Source: JBNKFV01 sp050290265 (GTDB taxonomy: Bacteria > Pseudomonadota > Gammaproteobacteria > Pseudomonadales > Cellvibrionaceae). From it: DNA of 64,000 nucleotides. The position numbers and the translations under genes are program-made. The DNA lies in contig JBNKHI010000001.1 of assembly GCA_050290265.1 (NCBI GenBank), positions 62,001-126,000 of the forward strand. Reading direction: 5' to 3'. Numbering within the stretch: position 1 is the stretch's first letter; each line of letters begins with the position of its first letter. This document shows positions 25,832 to 33,698 of the stretch, in pieces. The notes under the pieces are model-generated. The model ran no database searches. It saw only the letters and a program-made list of their open reading frames with translations, and was not told the origin of the DNA.

Positions 25832-27110
25832 GCCTACTTCCAGCACGATTGAACTGGTCAATAAAAATTTAGCAAAACGCTATCGAGCCGAAAAGCGTTT
25901 TCGTGCTTATGGTATTGCGTCTATCAGCTTTGGCCTGCTATGTCTGGTTGTACTATTTACCGACATTATTGGTAAGGGCCACACGGCTTTTTTACAAACG
26001 TACATGCGTTTGGATGTGGTGTTGAGCCCGGAAGTCCTAGAAGTTAGTGACGCTACAGACAGTAAACAACTGGCGCTAGGTAACTACCAGGGTGCATTGC
26101 GGGATGCGTTAAAGGAACGCTTTCCGGATGTGAGTAACCGCAGAGAAAAGCGCAATTTATATGCGTTAATCAGTAATGCAGCAGGTTTCGAAGTTCGCGC
26201 ATTATTAGAACAAGACCCTAGCCTATTGGGCCAGACTGTTTCCATGTGGGTATTGGTCGACGATGATATCGATACTTATGTCAAAAGCCGAAAGAAAAAT
26301 GGTGATGCCTTTGAAGGCCGCTTAACGGAAAAGCAAATTACTTGGGTCAACGCCATGTTGGACAGTGGCGATATTGAAAAGCGCTTCAACTGGGTATTTT
26401 TAACGGCCAGTGATTCTCGCGAGCCTGAACAAGCTGGTATTCGCGGCGCTTTAATGGGTTCGCTCTATACTCTGTTGGTAACCTTTATGCTTTCATTTCC
26501 TGTTGGCGTCGCTGCTGCTATTTATTTGGAAGAGTATGCGCCGAAGAATAAATGGACAGATTTTATTGAAGTTAATATCAACAACCTCGCGGCAGTTCCA
26601 TCGATCATTTTTGGTCTACTCGGTTTAGCTATTTTTCTAAACTTTTTCAATTTGCCTCGGTCTGTGCCACTAGTAGGCGGCTTGGTACTTACATTGATGA
26701 CCTTGCCAACCATTATTATCTCCAGTCGCGCATCAATTAAAGCTGTACCACCATCTATCCGTGAAGCGGCTTTAGGTATCGGCGCATCCAAAATGCAGAT
26801 GATCATTCATCATCTTCTGCCATTAGCAATGCCTGGTATGTTAACCGGCGCTATTATTGGTATGGCCCAAGCACTGGGTGAGAGCGCACCGCTGTTAATG
26901 ATTGGCATGGTGGCCTTTATTGTGGATGTCCCAGGTGGTGTTACCGATCCGGCTACTGTGCTGCCTGTGCAAATCTACTTGTGGGCAGATAGTCCTGAAC
27001 GCGCTTTTGTGGAAAAAACGTCGGCGGCTATTATGGTCCTGCTGGCTTTTCTGATCCTTATGAATACTGCAGCAGTATTGTTGCGCCGGCGCCTAGAGCG
27101 ACGCTGGTAA
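25824..27110 (+). CDS. pstA: Phosphate ABC transporter permease PstA with N-terminal DUF3333-type domain
   Basis: PstA pairs with PstC in the membrane. The 428-residue product has one membrane segment at about 29-49, then a soluble, probably periplasmic, region of about 150 residues (about 52-205) resembling the DUF3333 extension of long PstA proteins. The permease domain follows (PVGVAAAIYLEEYAPKNKW, SIIFGLLGLAIF). Its EAA loop is SIREAALGIGASKMQMIIHHLLPLAMPGMLTG and is followed by ALGESAPLLMIG. E. coli PstA has only 296 residues. The start overlaps the pstC end by eight bases, so translation is coupled. Confidence 0.92.
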   Translation: MTKPTSSTIELVNKNLAKRYRAEKRFRAYGIASISFGLLCLVVLFTDIIGKGHTAFLQTYMRLDVVLSPEVLEVSDATDSKQLALGNYQGALRDALKERFPDVSNRREKRNLYALISNAAGFEVRALLEQDPSLLGQTVSMWVLVDDDIDTYVKSRKKNGDAFEGRLTEKQITWVNAMLDSGDIEKRFNWVFLTASDSREPEQAGIRGALMGSLYTLLVTFMLSFPVGVAAAIYLEEYAPKNKWTDFIEVNINNLAAVPSIIFGLLGLAIFLNFFNLPRSVPLVGGLVLTLMTLPTIIISSRASIKAVPPSIREAALGIGASKMQMIIHHLLPLAMPGMLTGAIIGMAQALGESAPLLMIGMVAFIVDVPGGVTDPATVLPVQIYLWADSPERAFVEKTSAAIMVLLAFLILMNTAAVLLRRRLERRW

Positions 27111-27131
27111 GTTAGTATAGGAAGTTGCACT

Positions 27132-28013
27132 ATGGAAGCTATATTTGAATCTAATCAAGCACGCGAAGTTGAGTCATCCATGAATAAATATCAAGCTGTA
27201 GATATGACCGCCGAAGCAGAAAATGCAGGTGAGACTGTCGGTATCCCATATGTTGAAAACCATAAGATGTCGATGCGTGACACAAATGTTTTTTATGGAG
27301 ATAAACAAGCGATCTTTAATGTTGGTTTGGATATCGGCGAAAATGAAGTGGTTGCAATGATCGGCCCTTCCGGTTGTGGTAAATCTACCTTTCTGCGTTG
27401 TTTGAATCGCATGAATGATACGATCGAAGGATGTAAGGTCGAGGGCTCTTTCCTGCTTGAAGATATGAATATCTACGATCCCAAGCTTGATGTGGTGCCT
27501 TTACGAGCGCGGGTGGGCATGGTGTTTCAAAAGCCTAATCCGTTTCCGAAATCGATTTATGACAACGTTGCTTACGGTCCTCGTATTCATGGTTTGGCCA
27601 CTCGACGAGCCGATCTGGATGAGATTGTAGAAACCAGTTTGCGCCGTGCAGGTTTATGGACGGAAGTGAAAGATCGATTGGATCAGCCGGGTACAGGTCT
27701 ATCCGGTGGGCAGCAGCAGCGACTCTGTATTGCCCGCACGATTGCAGTGAGTCCAGAAGTCATTTTGATGGATGAACCCTGTTCTGCACTTGATCCTATT
27801 GCCACGGCTCGAATCGAAGAGTTAATTGCCGAGTTAAGTGAAAATTTCACTATCGCTATTGTGACTCACTCCATGCAGCAGGCTGCACGTGTATCTAACC
27901 GTACTGCCTACTTCCATCTTGGGCGGCTGATTGAAGTGAACGATACCGAAAAGGTGTTTACCAACCCGGATCATGAGTTAACAGAAGCTTATATTACTGG
28001 GCGTTTTGGTTAA
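27132..28013 (+). CDS. pstB: Phosphate ABC transporter ATP-binding protein PstB
   Basis: PstB is the ATPase of the Pst importer. The 293-residue product has Walker A GPSGCGKST, Q-loop VGMVFQKPNPFPKSIYDNV, signature LSGGQQQRLCIA, Walker B VILMDEPCSALDP and the switch His in IVTHSMQQAARVS. The ATG at 27132 has AGGAAG seven bases upstream. It gives a non-conserved N-terminal tail of about 45 residues before the ATPase core (MSMRDTNVFYGDKQAIF); an internal ATG at 27180 is a shorter option. Confidence 0.96.
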   Translation: MEAIFESNQAREVESSMNKYQAVDMTAEAENAGETVGIPYVENHKMSMRDTNVFYGDKQAIFNVGLDIGENEVVAMIGPSGCGKSTFLRCLNRMNDTIEGCKVEGSFLLEDMNIYDPKLDVVPLRARVGMVFQKPNPFPKSIYDNVAYGPRIHGLATRRADLDEIVETSLRRAGLWTEVKDRLDQPGTGLSGGQQQRLCIARTIAVSPEVILMDEPCSALDPIATARIEELIAELSENFTIAIVTHSMQQAARVSNRTAYFHLGRLIEVNDTEKVFTNPDHELTEAYITGRFG

Positions 28014-28086
28014 GCCGAAGAGATACAACACGAACAGATAACAGCAAGAAAGTGTTTCGATGCTTGTCTGCATCAGGAGTTAAACG

Positions 28087-28824
28087 ATGGATAAATTAAA
28101 TTTAGATCAGCATATTTCCCAACAGTACAATGCTGATTTGGAAGAGTTACGGACAGAAGTGCTGGAAATGGGTGGCCTCGTTGAACAGCAGATTATTGAT
28201 GCTGTCGGTGCTATCGCGAATGCTGATGGCGAATTAGCTGAGCATGTTTTAAAAGTTGAAGAACAGGTTGATGCAAAAGAAGTCGCTCTTGATGAGCACT
28301 GTACTTTGGTTCTTGCCCGACGCCAGCCAGCTGCTTCGGATTTGCGTATGGTGTTGGCGGTCTCCAAAATAACCCGCGACCTTGAACGCATGGGTGATGA
28401 AGCTCAAAAAGTTGCGAAAATGGCCATTGCGCTTGCCGATGAAGGTAATGCACCACGAGGCTATGTAGAGTTGCGTCATATTGGCACCAGTGTTCATAAA
28501 ATGGTTCATAACATGCTGGATGCATTTGCACGCTTTGATGTGGATGTTGCGATGGAGGTTGCCCGAGAAGATAAGGTTGTGGACCGCGAGTACAAAAGTG
28601 CCGTTCGCGAATTAATAACTTATATGATGGAAGACCCCCGCTCTATTAGCCGAGTGATGAATGTGATGTGGGCACTGCGTTCGTTGGAGCGCGTAGGCGA
28701 TCACGCGCGTAATATTGCAGAACATATTATCTACCTGGTGAAAGGCCTGGATGTTCGTCATACCAGCGTGTCGGAAATGGAACGACAGGTTAAAGCGTCG
28801 ACTACCCGGCCACGCCAGCGATAA
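28087..28824 (+). CDS. phoU: Phosphate-specific transport system accessory protein PhoU
   Basis: PhoU links the Pst transporter to the kinase PhoR and keeps the Pho regulon off when phosphate is plentiful. The 245-residue product consists of two three-helix repeats, each with the metal-binding E/DxxxD motif (DLERMGDEAQKVAKMA and SLERVGDHARNIAEHI). CAGGAG lies before the ATG. It is the last gene of the pst operon and is followed by an intrinsic terminator. Confidence 0.96.
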   Translation: MDKLNLDQHISQQYNADLEELRTEVLEMGGLVEQQIIDAVGAIANADGELAEHVLKVEEQVDAKEVALDEHCTLVLARRQPAASDLRMVLAVSKITRDLERMGDEAQKVAKMAIALADEGNAPRGYVELRHIGTSVHKMVHNMLDAFARFDVDVAMEVAREDKVVDREYKSAVRELITYMMEDPRSISRVMNVMWALRSLERVGDHARNIAEHIIYLVKGLDVRHTSVSEMERQVKASTTRPRQR

Positions 28825-28832
28825 TTCTAATG

Positions 28833-28861
28833 CCCTGCCCTACTAGGGCGGGGTATCTTTT
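28833..28861 (+). terminator. Intrinsic terminator after phoU
   Basis: CCCTGCCC (28833-28840) pairs with GGGCGGGG (28846-28853), with one G-U pair and a five-base loop (TACTA), followed by a T-rich stretch. It starts nine bases after the phoU stop. Confidence 0.8.
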
Positions 28862-28968
28862 CATTCTTTTTCGTTTCACGCTAGAATGCACTGATCGTGG
28901 CAGGCAGACCAACAGTATTGCTGTTCAGGCTTTGCTTTTGCCTCCAAAAAATACGACAGAGATTACAA

Positions 28969-29205
28969 ATGCATTTTGTGATGAATACCCTCCTCTTAAT
29001 TTCCACTCTTGTTTTAGTACTCGCCGGATGTGATGGAAACTCAAAATTGAAGTCCATGCCGGATTATGAGCTTGCCGAAAAATATGGTGAATGTTTGGAT
29101 AAAAAGCCTACTGCTCCGGGTTATGCGACAGCGTGTGAAAACTTTCGTAAGGAGTGTGAGCGCCGTCGCCAAGAGCTTTCATCATTTGTTTGTCGCACGT
29201 ATTGA
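28969..29205 (+). CDS. Small cysteine-rich lipoprotein of unknown function
   Basis: The frame from ATG 28969 encodes 78 residues. The first 20 form a lipoprotein signal peptide ending in the lipobox LAGC, so Cys21 would be lipidated and the N-terminus is CDGNSKLKSMPD. The mature part is about 58 residues, charged, and has four more cysteines (YGEC, ATAC, KEC, FVC), enough for two disulfides. The frame is open further upstream to 28897, but those residues are not signal-like; an internal ATG at 28981 is another start option. No family is recognised. The gene lies between the phoU terminator and a symmetric terminator, so it is probably monocistronic. Confidence 0.7.
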   Translation: MHFVMNTLLLISTLVLVLAGCDGNSKLKSMPDYELAEKYGECLDKKPTAPGYATACENFRKECERRRQELSSFVCRTY

Positions 29206-29280
29206 GCCTGTTTGACGGCATTCGTTATTGGGATTGCTTTATTGTTAGTTGTTTATCCCTTCGTGCCTGCATAATCGGTA

Positions 29281-29311
29281 GTAAAAAAGCTGGGCCCCCC
29301 AGCTTTTTTAC
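29281..29311. terminator. Symmetric bidirectional terminator
   Basis: GTAAAAAAGCTGGG (29281-29294) is the exact complement of CCCAGCTTTTTTAC (29298-29311), with a CCC loop. The arms carry A runs on one side and T runs on the other, so the hairpin can end transcription from both the lipoprotein gene (+) and the M48 protease gene (-). Confidence 0.92.
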
Positions 29312-29334
29312 GTATTCATGAAACATGCTTTAGA

Positions 29335-30621
29335 TTATTGTGGTTGTTGTGTTGGTGGCGGCTGCAGTTTTTCCAGTCTAGTACTGGCTTCCTTACCTAA
29401 ATCTCCACCGCCAGTTTGCGCTTTTTGATAATACGCAATAGCTTGGTCTTTCTGCCCTTTTTTGCTCATTAGTTCACCCAGGTAAAAATTGCTGACTTGC
29501 GTATTCAAGAATTTTTGGCTGGCTTGAAGGTCATTTATCGCATTGTTAGTCTTGCCTAGCTGGTTTAGCAGTAGACCGCGTAACAGGTAGGGCTGAAAAT
29601 ATTCCGGGTTTAGGCTAATCGCTTTAGTGTAGGCGGTTTCAGCTGCACTATACTTTTTCTGAGCTTGCAGTAATCGCCCTTTGGTTTGCCAGAAAATAGC
29701 TTCTTTGGGTTCTTGTTTGATTGCGTTTTCGACTTTTGAGAGTGCCGCAGTGTAGTTTTTCTCTGATGCCAACTTAAGTGCTTCATTATTTAGCGTGTAG
29801 GCGGCCTGGTCCTTTTTCAGACTAGCCATTACCTGATTGAACCTCTTTTTGTTACGGATATTGCCACTCAATTGCTTGGCTTTTGCCTGATTTTCCTGGA
29901 TACGCTTTTGAGAGGGGGGGTGGCTCGCAAAAAACTGGCTCATAAAATCGGCCTGTTTGCCGTTGCTGAGTTTCAACAATATTTCTTGTAGTTCAACGGC
30001 TGCTTGTGGGTCGTATCCCGCTCGTGACATATATTCCATGCCGTAGGCATCGGCTTCCAACTCCTGACCTTGGCCGTATTGAGCTTGAATAGCTGCTGCC
30101 CCAATTTGTGTGCCCTGGTTTACCCAGTCCGCGTACCCTGTATTTTGTGATGCCACTTGGGCAACTTGACTGCCTATGCCAACAAGGATTGCTTGAGTTT
30201 GCTGGCTGGCACCGTGCCGTGCAGCGGCATGGACTATTTCGTGCCCCAGAACGGCGGCTAACTGCGCTTCGTCTTGCAGCAATATGAGTAGGCCACGGTT
30301 AATGGCTATTTTACCTCCCGGCAATGCCCAGGCATTGGGTACGTCATTGTTAAGTACAACAAAGTCATAAGGTAGCTGCTTTCGATCACTGACGGCTGCG
30401 AGTTTTTGGCCGACTTGTTTTACATACAGGTTAACTTCCGGGTCCACTACGTAGGCACCGCCTTGTGACTGCTGGCTTGGTAGATAGTTTTGCTGGCCAA
30501 TCTGAACCTCCTGAGCTGCAGATACCAAGCTGAATTGAGACTCGCCGGTCACTGGATTTACGGTACATCCAGCTGTTGCCATGAGTGAGATGGAAAGTAT
30601 AAAGCCTGTTAATTTTTTCAC
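29335..30621 (-). CDS. M48-family zinc metalloprotease lipoprotein with TPR repeats (BepA/YfgC-like)
   Basis: Proteins of this type are outer-membrane quality-control proteases in the periplasm. The 428-residue product starts with GTG at 30621 and has a lipoprotein signal with lipobox ATAGC (Cys19). The zinc motif HEIVH is at residues 127-131 (VLGHEIVHAAARHGA), and the third ligand Glu187 lies in ELEADAYG. From about residue 275 the C-terminal part forms TPR-like repeats (NYTAALSKVENAIKQEPKEAIFWQ, KYSAAETAYTKAISLNPEYFQPYL) and ends in a Pro/Gln-rich tail. This M48-TPR order matches BepA, although BepA itself has a cleaved signal rather than a lipobox. It is divergent from the next gene. Confidence 0.9.
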   Translation of the reverse strand: MKKLTGFILSISLMATAGCTVNPVTGESQFSLVSAAQEVQIGQQNYLPSQQSQGGAYVVDPEVNLYVKQVGQKLAAVSDRKQLPYDFVVLNNDVPNAWALPGGKIAINRGLLILLQDEAQLAAVLGHEIVHAAARHGASQQTQAILVGIGSQVAQVASQNTGYADWVNQGTQIGAAAIQAQYGQGQELEADAYGMEYMSRAGYDPQAAVELQEILLKLSNGKQADFMSQFFASHPPSQKRIQENQAKAKQLSGNIRNKKRFNQVMASLKKDQAAYTLNNEALKLASEKNYTAALSKVENAIKQEPKEAIFWQTKGRLLQAQKKYSAAETAYTKAISLNPEYFQPYLLRGLLLNQLGKTNNAINDLQASQKFLNTQVSNFYLGELMSKKGQKDQAIAYYQKAQTGGGDLGKEASTRLEKLQPPPTQQPQ

Positions 30622-30654
30622 TGGTGAATCCCCGGTTGCGCTGCAGTTTTCACG

Positions 30655-30660
30655 TATAAT
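30655..30660 (+). promoter_or_regulatory. Possible -10 element in the divergent region before the DUF4265-like gene
   Basis: A perfect TATAAT lies 63 bases upstream of the ATG at 30723, in the gap shared with the M48 protease gene. No good -35 hexamer is seen at 16-18 bases spacing, so this is only a candidate. Confidence 0.35.
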
Positions 30661-30722
30661 AGGCGCCCTTTGGCGTTCGTCAACGCTTTAAGCCAATAAA
30701 ACCCTGAAAACAGGAGAATGCT

Positions 30723-31205
30723 ATGCAAGCATTACAAGTTATTGAATTATTTGCCGGCATAGATCAAGGTGGCCAACCCATAGTTGAGCGTTTACCGGTT
30801 CGCGTAAGCGAAGACAATTGTTGCCAATTAGTGAAGTCACCGGCTTTTGTTGCTGGAATTGCTAGCGGCGACACGATTCGCCTAGAGCCTGGTTCACAGG
30901 ACTTTACCTTGGTGAAGCGTAGCGGCAATCTGAGTATCAGAGTGATTTCTCGTGATGATATTGCCAAGCTGGCCAATAATTTAGGTTCTGCATTAGAAAA
31001 ACTGGGAGCTGAACTGGATACGGAAACGGAACGTATGCTGGTGTTTAGTATTCACGTCAGTTGTGGATTCAGTGCTATCGAACAGTGCCTAAACCAGCAT
31101 GTAGGTAAGGATGGTCGGAGTGCCTGGTTTTATGGCAATGTTTATGACCCGGCAGATGGCACCACGCCATTACTGTGGTGGAATGAGTTTCTAACGCCGG
31201 ATTAA
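30723..31205 (+). CDS. Uncharacterised protein, possibly DUF4265
   Basis: The 160-residue soluble protein has no signal peptide or membrane segment. It is mainly acidic with hydrophobic strands, including LPVRVSEDNCCQLVKSPAFVAGIASGDTIRL, and ends in TPLLWWNEFLTPD. The layout (a short beta domain that contains a gDxI step, followed by a second alpha-beta domain) resembles DUF4265 proteins, but I am not certain of the family. GGAGAA precedes the ATG. yaaA follows 25 bases downstream, so the two probably form an operon. No function is proposed. Confidence 0.7.
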   Translation: MQALQVIELFAGIDQGGQPIVERLPVRVSEDNCCQLVKSPAFVAGIASGDTIRLEPGSQDFTLVKRSGNLSIRVISRDDIAKLANNLGSALEKLGAELDTETERMLVFSIHVSCGFSAIEQCLNQHVGKDGRSAWFYGNVYDPADGTTPLLWWNEFLTPD

Positions 31206-31230
31206 CAATACTCAAATTTTAGGATGCATT

Positions 31231-32007
31231 ATGTTAATGGTGATATCGCCAGCCAAAACGCTGGACTTTGAATCCCCTGCTGTGACGGAAAAGCAGACTC
31301 TGCCTGACTTCTTGTCTGATTCGCAGTTATTAATAAAGGAACTGCGTGGGCTCGCGCCACAAGACATATCGGACCTTATGCATATCAGCGACAAGTTGGG
31401 CGTGCTCAACTATGATCGTTTCCAGTCTTGGAAAAAGCCGTTTCCGAAAAATAAAGCTAAGCAGGCGGTATTGGCCTTTAAGGGTGACGTGTACACCGGA
31501 CTGGAAGCCGAAACATTTAGTGCCAAAGAGTTTAATTTTGCACAGAAGCATTTACGTATTTTGTCCGGTCTTTATGGTTTGTTGCGGCCATTAGATCATA
31601 TTTTGCCTTATCGTTTAGAGATGGGGACAAAGTTTAAGAACCAGCGTGGTAAAAATCTTTACGAATTTTGGGGTGATAAAATTACTCATGCTATTGAATC
31701 AGCCATGGCCGACGTGAAAAGCCAAACGCTGGTAAATTTAGCGTCGAATGAGTACTTTAAAGCTGTTCACACTGCGAAGTTGAATGCGCGAGTTGTTACG
31801 CCTGTTTTTAAGGATCAAAAAAATGGGGAATACAAAATCATCAGCTTTTATGCGAAAAAGGCCCGCGGTATGATGGCTGCATGGATTATTCGGCAGCAGA
31901 TCGAGGATGTAGAAGCACTAAAAAGCTTCGATGTCGCTGGTTATCGGTTTGATCCAGATCGCTCAAAAAATGATGAGTGGGTGTTTATCCGAGACGAACA
32001 GAGTTAA
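31231..32007 (+). CDS. yaaA: Peroxide stress protein YaaA
   Basis: YaaA lowers free intracellular iron during peroxide stress and belongs to the OxyR regulon in E. coli. The 258-residue product (E. coli 258) starts MLMVISPAKTLDFESP. It carries the family blocks FNFAQKHLRILSGLYGLLRPLD, LPYRLEMGTKF, NLYEFWGDKIT, VNLASNEYFKAV and FYAKKARGMMAAWIIRQ. An oxyR gene lies at 45768-46694 in the same window. No OxyR site was identified upstream by eye. The first gene of the pair is the DUF4265-like gene. Confidence 0.95.
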   Translation: MLMVISPAKTLDFESPAVTEKQTLPDFLSDSQLLIKELRGLAPQDISDLMHISDKLGVLNYDRFQSWKKPFPKNKAKQAVLAFKGDVYTGLEAETFSAKEFNFAQKHLRILSGLYGLLRPLDHILPYRLEMGTKFKNQRGKNLYEFWGDKITHAIESAMADVKSQTLVNLASNEYFKAVHTAKLNARVVTPVFKDQKNGEYKIISFYAKKARGMMAAWIIRQQIEDVEALKSFDVAGYRFDPDRSKNDEWVFIRDEQS

Positions 32008-32065
32008 TATTTTTGGCTTCAACCGCCAATCGTTTTTTGATGCTGTTTAGTCGATGTTAGTTTGT

Positions 32066-32081
32066 TCAAACGCTCGTTTGA
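32066..32081. promoter_or_regulatory. Perfect palindrome TCAAACG-CT-CGTTTGA, TetR/PsrA-type operator candidate
   Basis: TCAAACGCTCGTTTGA has perfect seven-base arms. The core CAAAC-N4-GTTTG fits the motif described for the fatty-acid-responsive TetR-family regulator PsrA of Pseudomonas (G/C-AAAC-N2-4-GTTT-G/C). It lies 72 bases upstream of the TfoX-like gene. No psrA gene is in the window. Confidence 0.5.
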
Positions 32082-32152
32082 CGCTAATTTCATCTACTTG
32101 TAAACAGGGATGAGCCTATTCACAGGGAAGCTAATCAAGTAGAGAGTCGGCA

Positions 32153-32521
32153 ATGTTTAAATCAGCCAAGTCGAAGCATCGGCCTAGTGTATGTGTGGAT
32201 AAATTAGTTAGCACCATCAGTCTCGTGGCGCCCATCACCCATAAACAGATGGATAGTGTGACAGGGCTATTCCATAATGACCGGTTATTTGCTGTTGTGG
32301 ATAACGACCACTTTTATTTGCGTACAGATGCGATTACTCGGCGGGATTTTCAGTGTCTGGGTGTTGATGAGCCTTCCAGCCTACCTTTCTTATCCTCTGG
32401 CGACTATTATCGAGTACCTGCGTCAGTGCTGGATAATCAAGTTCGATTGCAGGTTTGGGCGCGCAACGCCATGCGTATCGCCTCTTTAGAAATTTGTCTT
32501 AGTCAAAGTAAATCAGCCTGA
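32153..32521 (+). CDS. TfoX/Sxy N-terminal-domain-like protein
   Basis: The 122-residue protein resembles the TfoX N-terminal domain. It has a helix (VDKLVSTISLVAPITHKQM), strands GLFHNDRLFAVVDNDHFYLRTDAITRRDF, LGVDEPSSLPFLSSGDYYRVPASVLDN and a C-terminal WARNAMRIA helix. TfoX in Vibrio and Sxy in Haemophilus and E. coli regulate natural competence, but many single-domain relatives have no known role. There is no C-terminal TfoX domain here and no competence gene nearby. AGAG lies before the ATG at 32153. A palindrome upstream (32066-32081) may control it. Confidence 0.7.
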   Translation: MFKSAKSKHRPSVCVDKLVSTISLVAPITHKQMDSVTGLFHNDRLFAVVDNDHFYLRTDAITRRDFQCLGVDEPSSLPFLSSGDYYRVPASVLDNQVRLQVWARNAMRIASLEICLSQSKSA

Positions 32522-32789
32522 AGGACAGATTTTGCATTCTTGTTCATTTGTGGCAATAATCCATTGCGCTAGATAATTAGCGAGACCTAAGAATAATAGC
32601 AAACGTCTTGCTTGGCACTACCGTGTGTTAGCAGATCTGTATTCGCCTTTTGGAAGTCTTGCGGTAGGGCCCACTTGGCTTTGTTAGTGTTCAGTGTGGG
32701 TTAGGTTGTTACCCATTCCTGTAATTGACCTGATTCTGGTTACCCAACAGCGATAAAGCTGATTGCTACAACCCAGTTTGGATGATGCT

Positions 32790-33680
32790 ATGGCAGTGAA
32801 AATATTAGTGGTTGATGATGCGAGCTTCATTCGTGACATGGTTAAGCGTTATCTGCGTCAGGGTTTGAATGGCGCCGAGATAGTGGATGCCAATAATGGG
32901 CAGAAGGCACTTTCCATACTTAAATCCCACCCTATCGATATTATTTTGTCTGATTGGGAAATGCCTGGCATGACAGGTGAAGAGCTTCTGCAATGGGTTC
33001 GTGCCGATGAGCGCTATCAGGATGTGCCCTTTATCATGATTACCAGTCGTGGTGATCGTAACTTCGTCATCAAAGCGGTGCAGGCCGGAGTGAGTGACTA
33101 CATCTCGAAGCCGTTTAGCCCGGAAGAGCTGGTTAAGAAAACACTCAAACAAGTGAAGCGTATAGGCAAAGAAAATGAGCTGAAAGCCAGTCGGCCACAT
33201 GCGCCAGGCAGTACAGAGCAGAGTTCATTATCTATATTAACTGGCGGCAAAACCGAGGCCCCCAAAAAAATACCGGCAGCGCCGGCAACAGCGGTATCAG
33301 ACTCATTGTCTGCGTTGACTGGCGGCGTGGCAAAAGCTACGCCTGCAAAAAAATCCCCTCCCCCAAAACGTGCTGCAAAAGCTTTGGCGCAGTTACGGTT
33401 TTCGCAGGGTAGTACGGCATGCGTGATTCGCGATTTATCTTTACAGGCAATGACTGGCGTGATGCAGCGGCCAGACACATTACCAACATTGTTTGACCAG
33501 GCCGCTGTTGATATTGAATCTGAAACGGGTGAAAGTATTGCGCGCCTAAATGGTTTTGTTTACGCCTTGCAGGCTGAGCCCCGTATGGATGCTCAGGCTA
33601 TTAAAGTCAGTATCCGGTTCGTAGATAACGACCCGGACAAGTTTGAGTTTTTGTCTAAGTACATCAGTAAATACTTCTAA
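32790..33680 (+). CDS. Response regulator: receiver domain joined to a divergent PilZ-like domain
   Basis: The 296-residue product begins with a CheY-like receiver (residues 1-122) with the acid pair Asp9-Asp10, phospho-acceptor Asp55 in ILSDWEMPGMTG, a Thr/Ser switch in MITSRGD and the Lys in ISKPFSPEEL. A Pro/Ala/Lys-rich linker (about 130-205) contains two copies of an LSxLTGG motif. The C-terminal 90 residues look like a PilZ domain (VIRDLSLQAMTGVM, then IRFVDNDPDKFEFLSKYI). The c-di-GMP motif DxSxxG is DLSLQA here, with Ala in place of Gly, and no clear RxxxR precedes it. Binding of c-di-GMP is therefore doubtful. ATG 32790 is preferred over TTG 32763 because it gives the normal receiver N-terminus. 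No histidine kinase lies next to it. Confidence 0.8.
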   Translation: MAVKILVVDDASFIRDMVKRYLRQGLNGAEIVDANNGQKALSILKSHPIDIILSDWEMPGMTGEELLQWVRADERYQDVPFIMITSRGDRNFVIKAVQAGVSDYISKPFSPEELVKKTLKQVKRIGKENELKASRPHAPGSTEQSSLSILTGGKTEAPKKIPAAPATAVSDSLSALTGGVAKATPAKKSPPPKRAAKALAQLRFSQGSTACVIRDLSLQAMTGVMQRPDTLPTLFDQAAVDIESETGESIARLNGFVYALQAEPRMDAQAIKVSIRFVDNDPDKFEFLSKYISKYF

Positions 33681-33698
33681 TAACAGACTGAAATCACT

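Noticed and set aside
32116..32124. CTATTCACA, resembling a DnaA box
   Set aside because: A single imperfect copy without neighbours; the origin is expected to the left of mnmG, outside the window.
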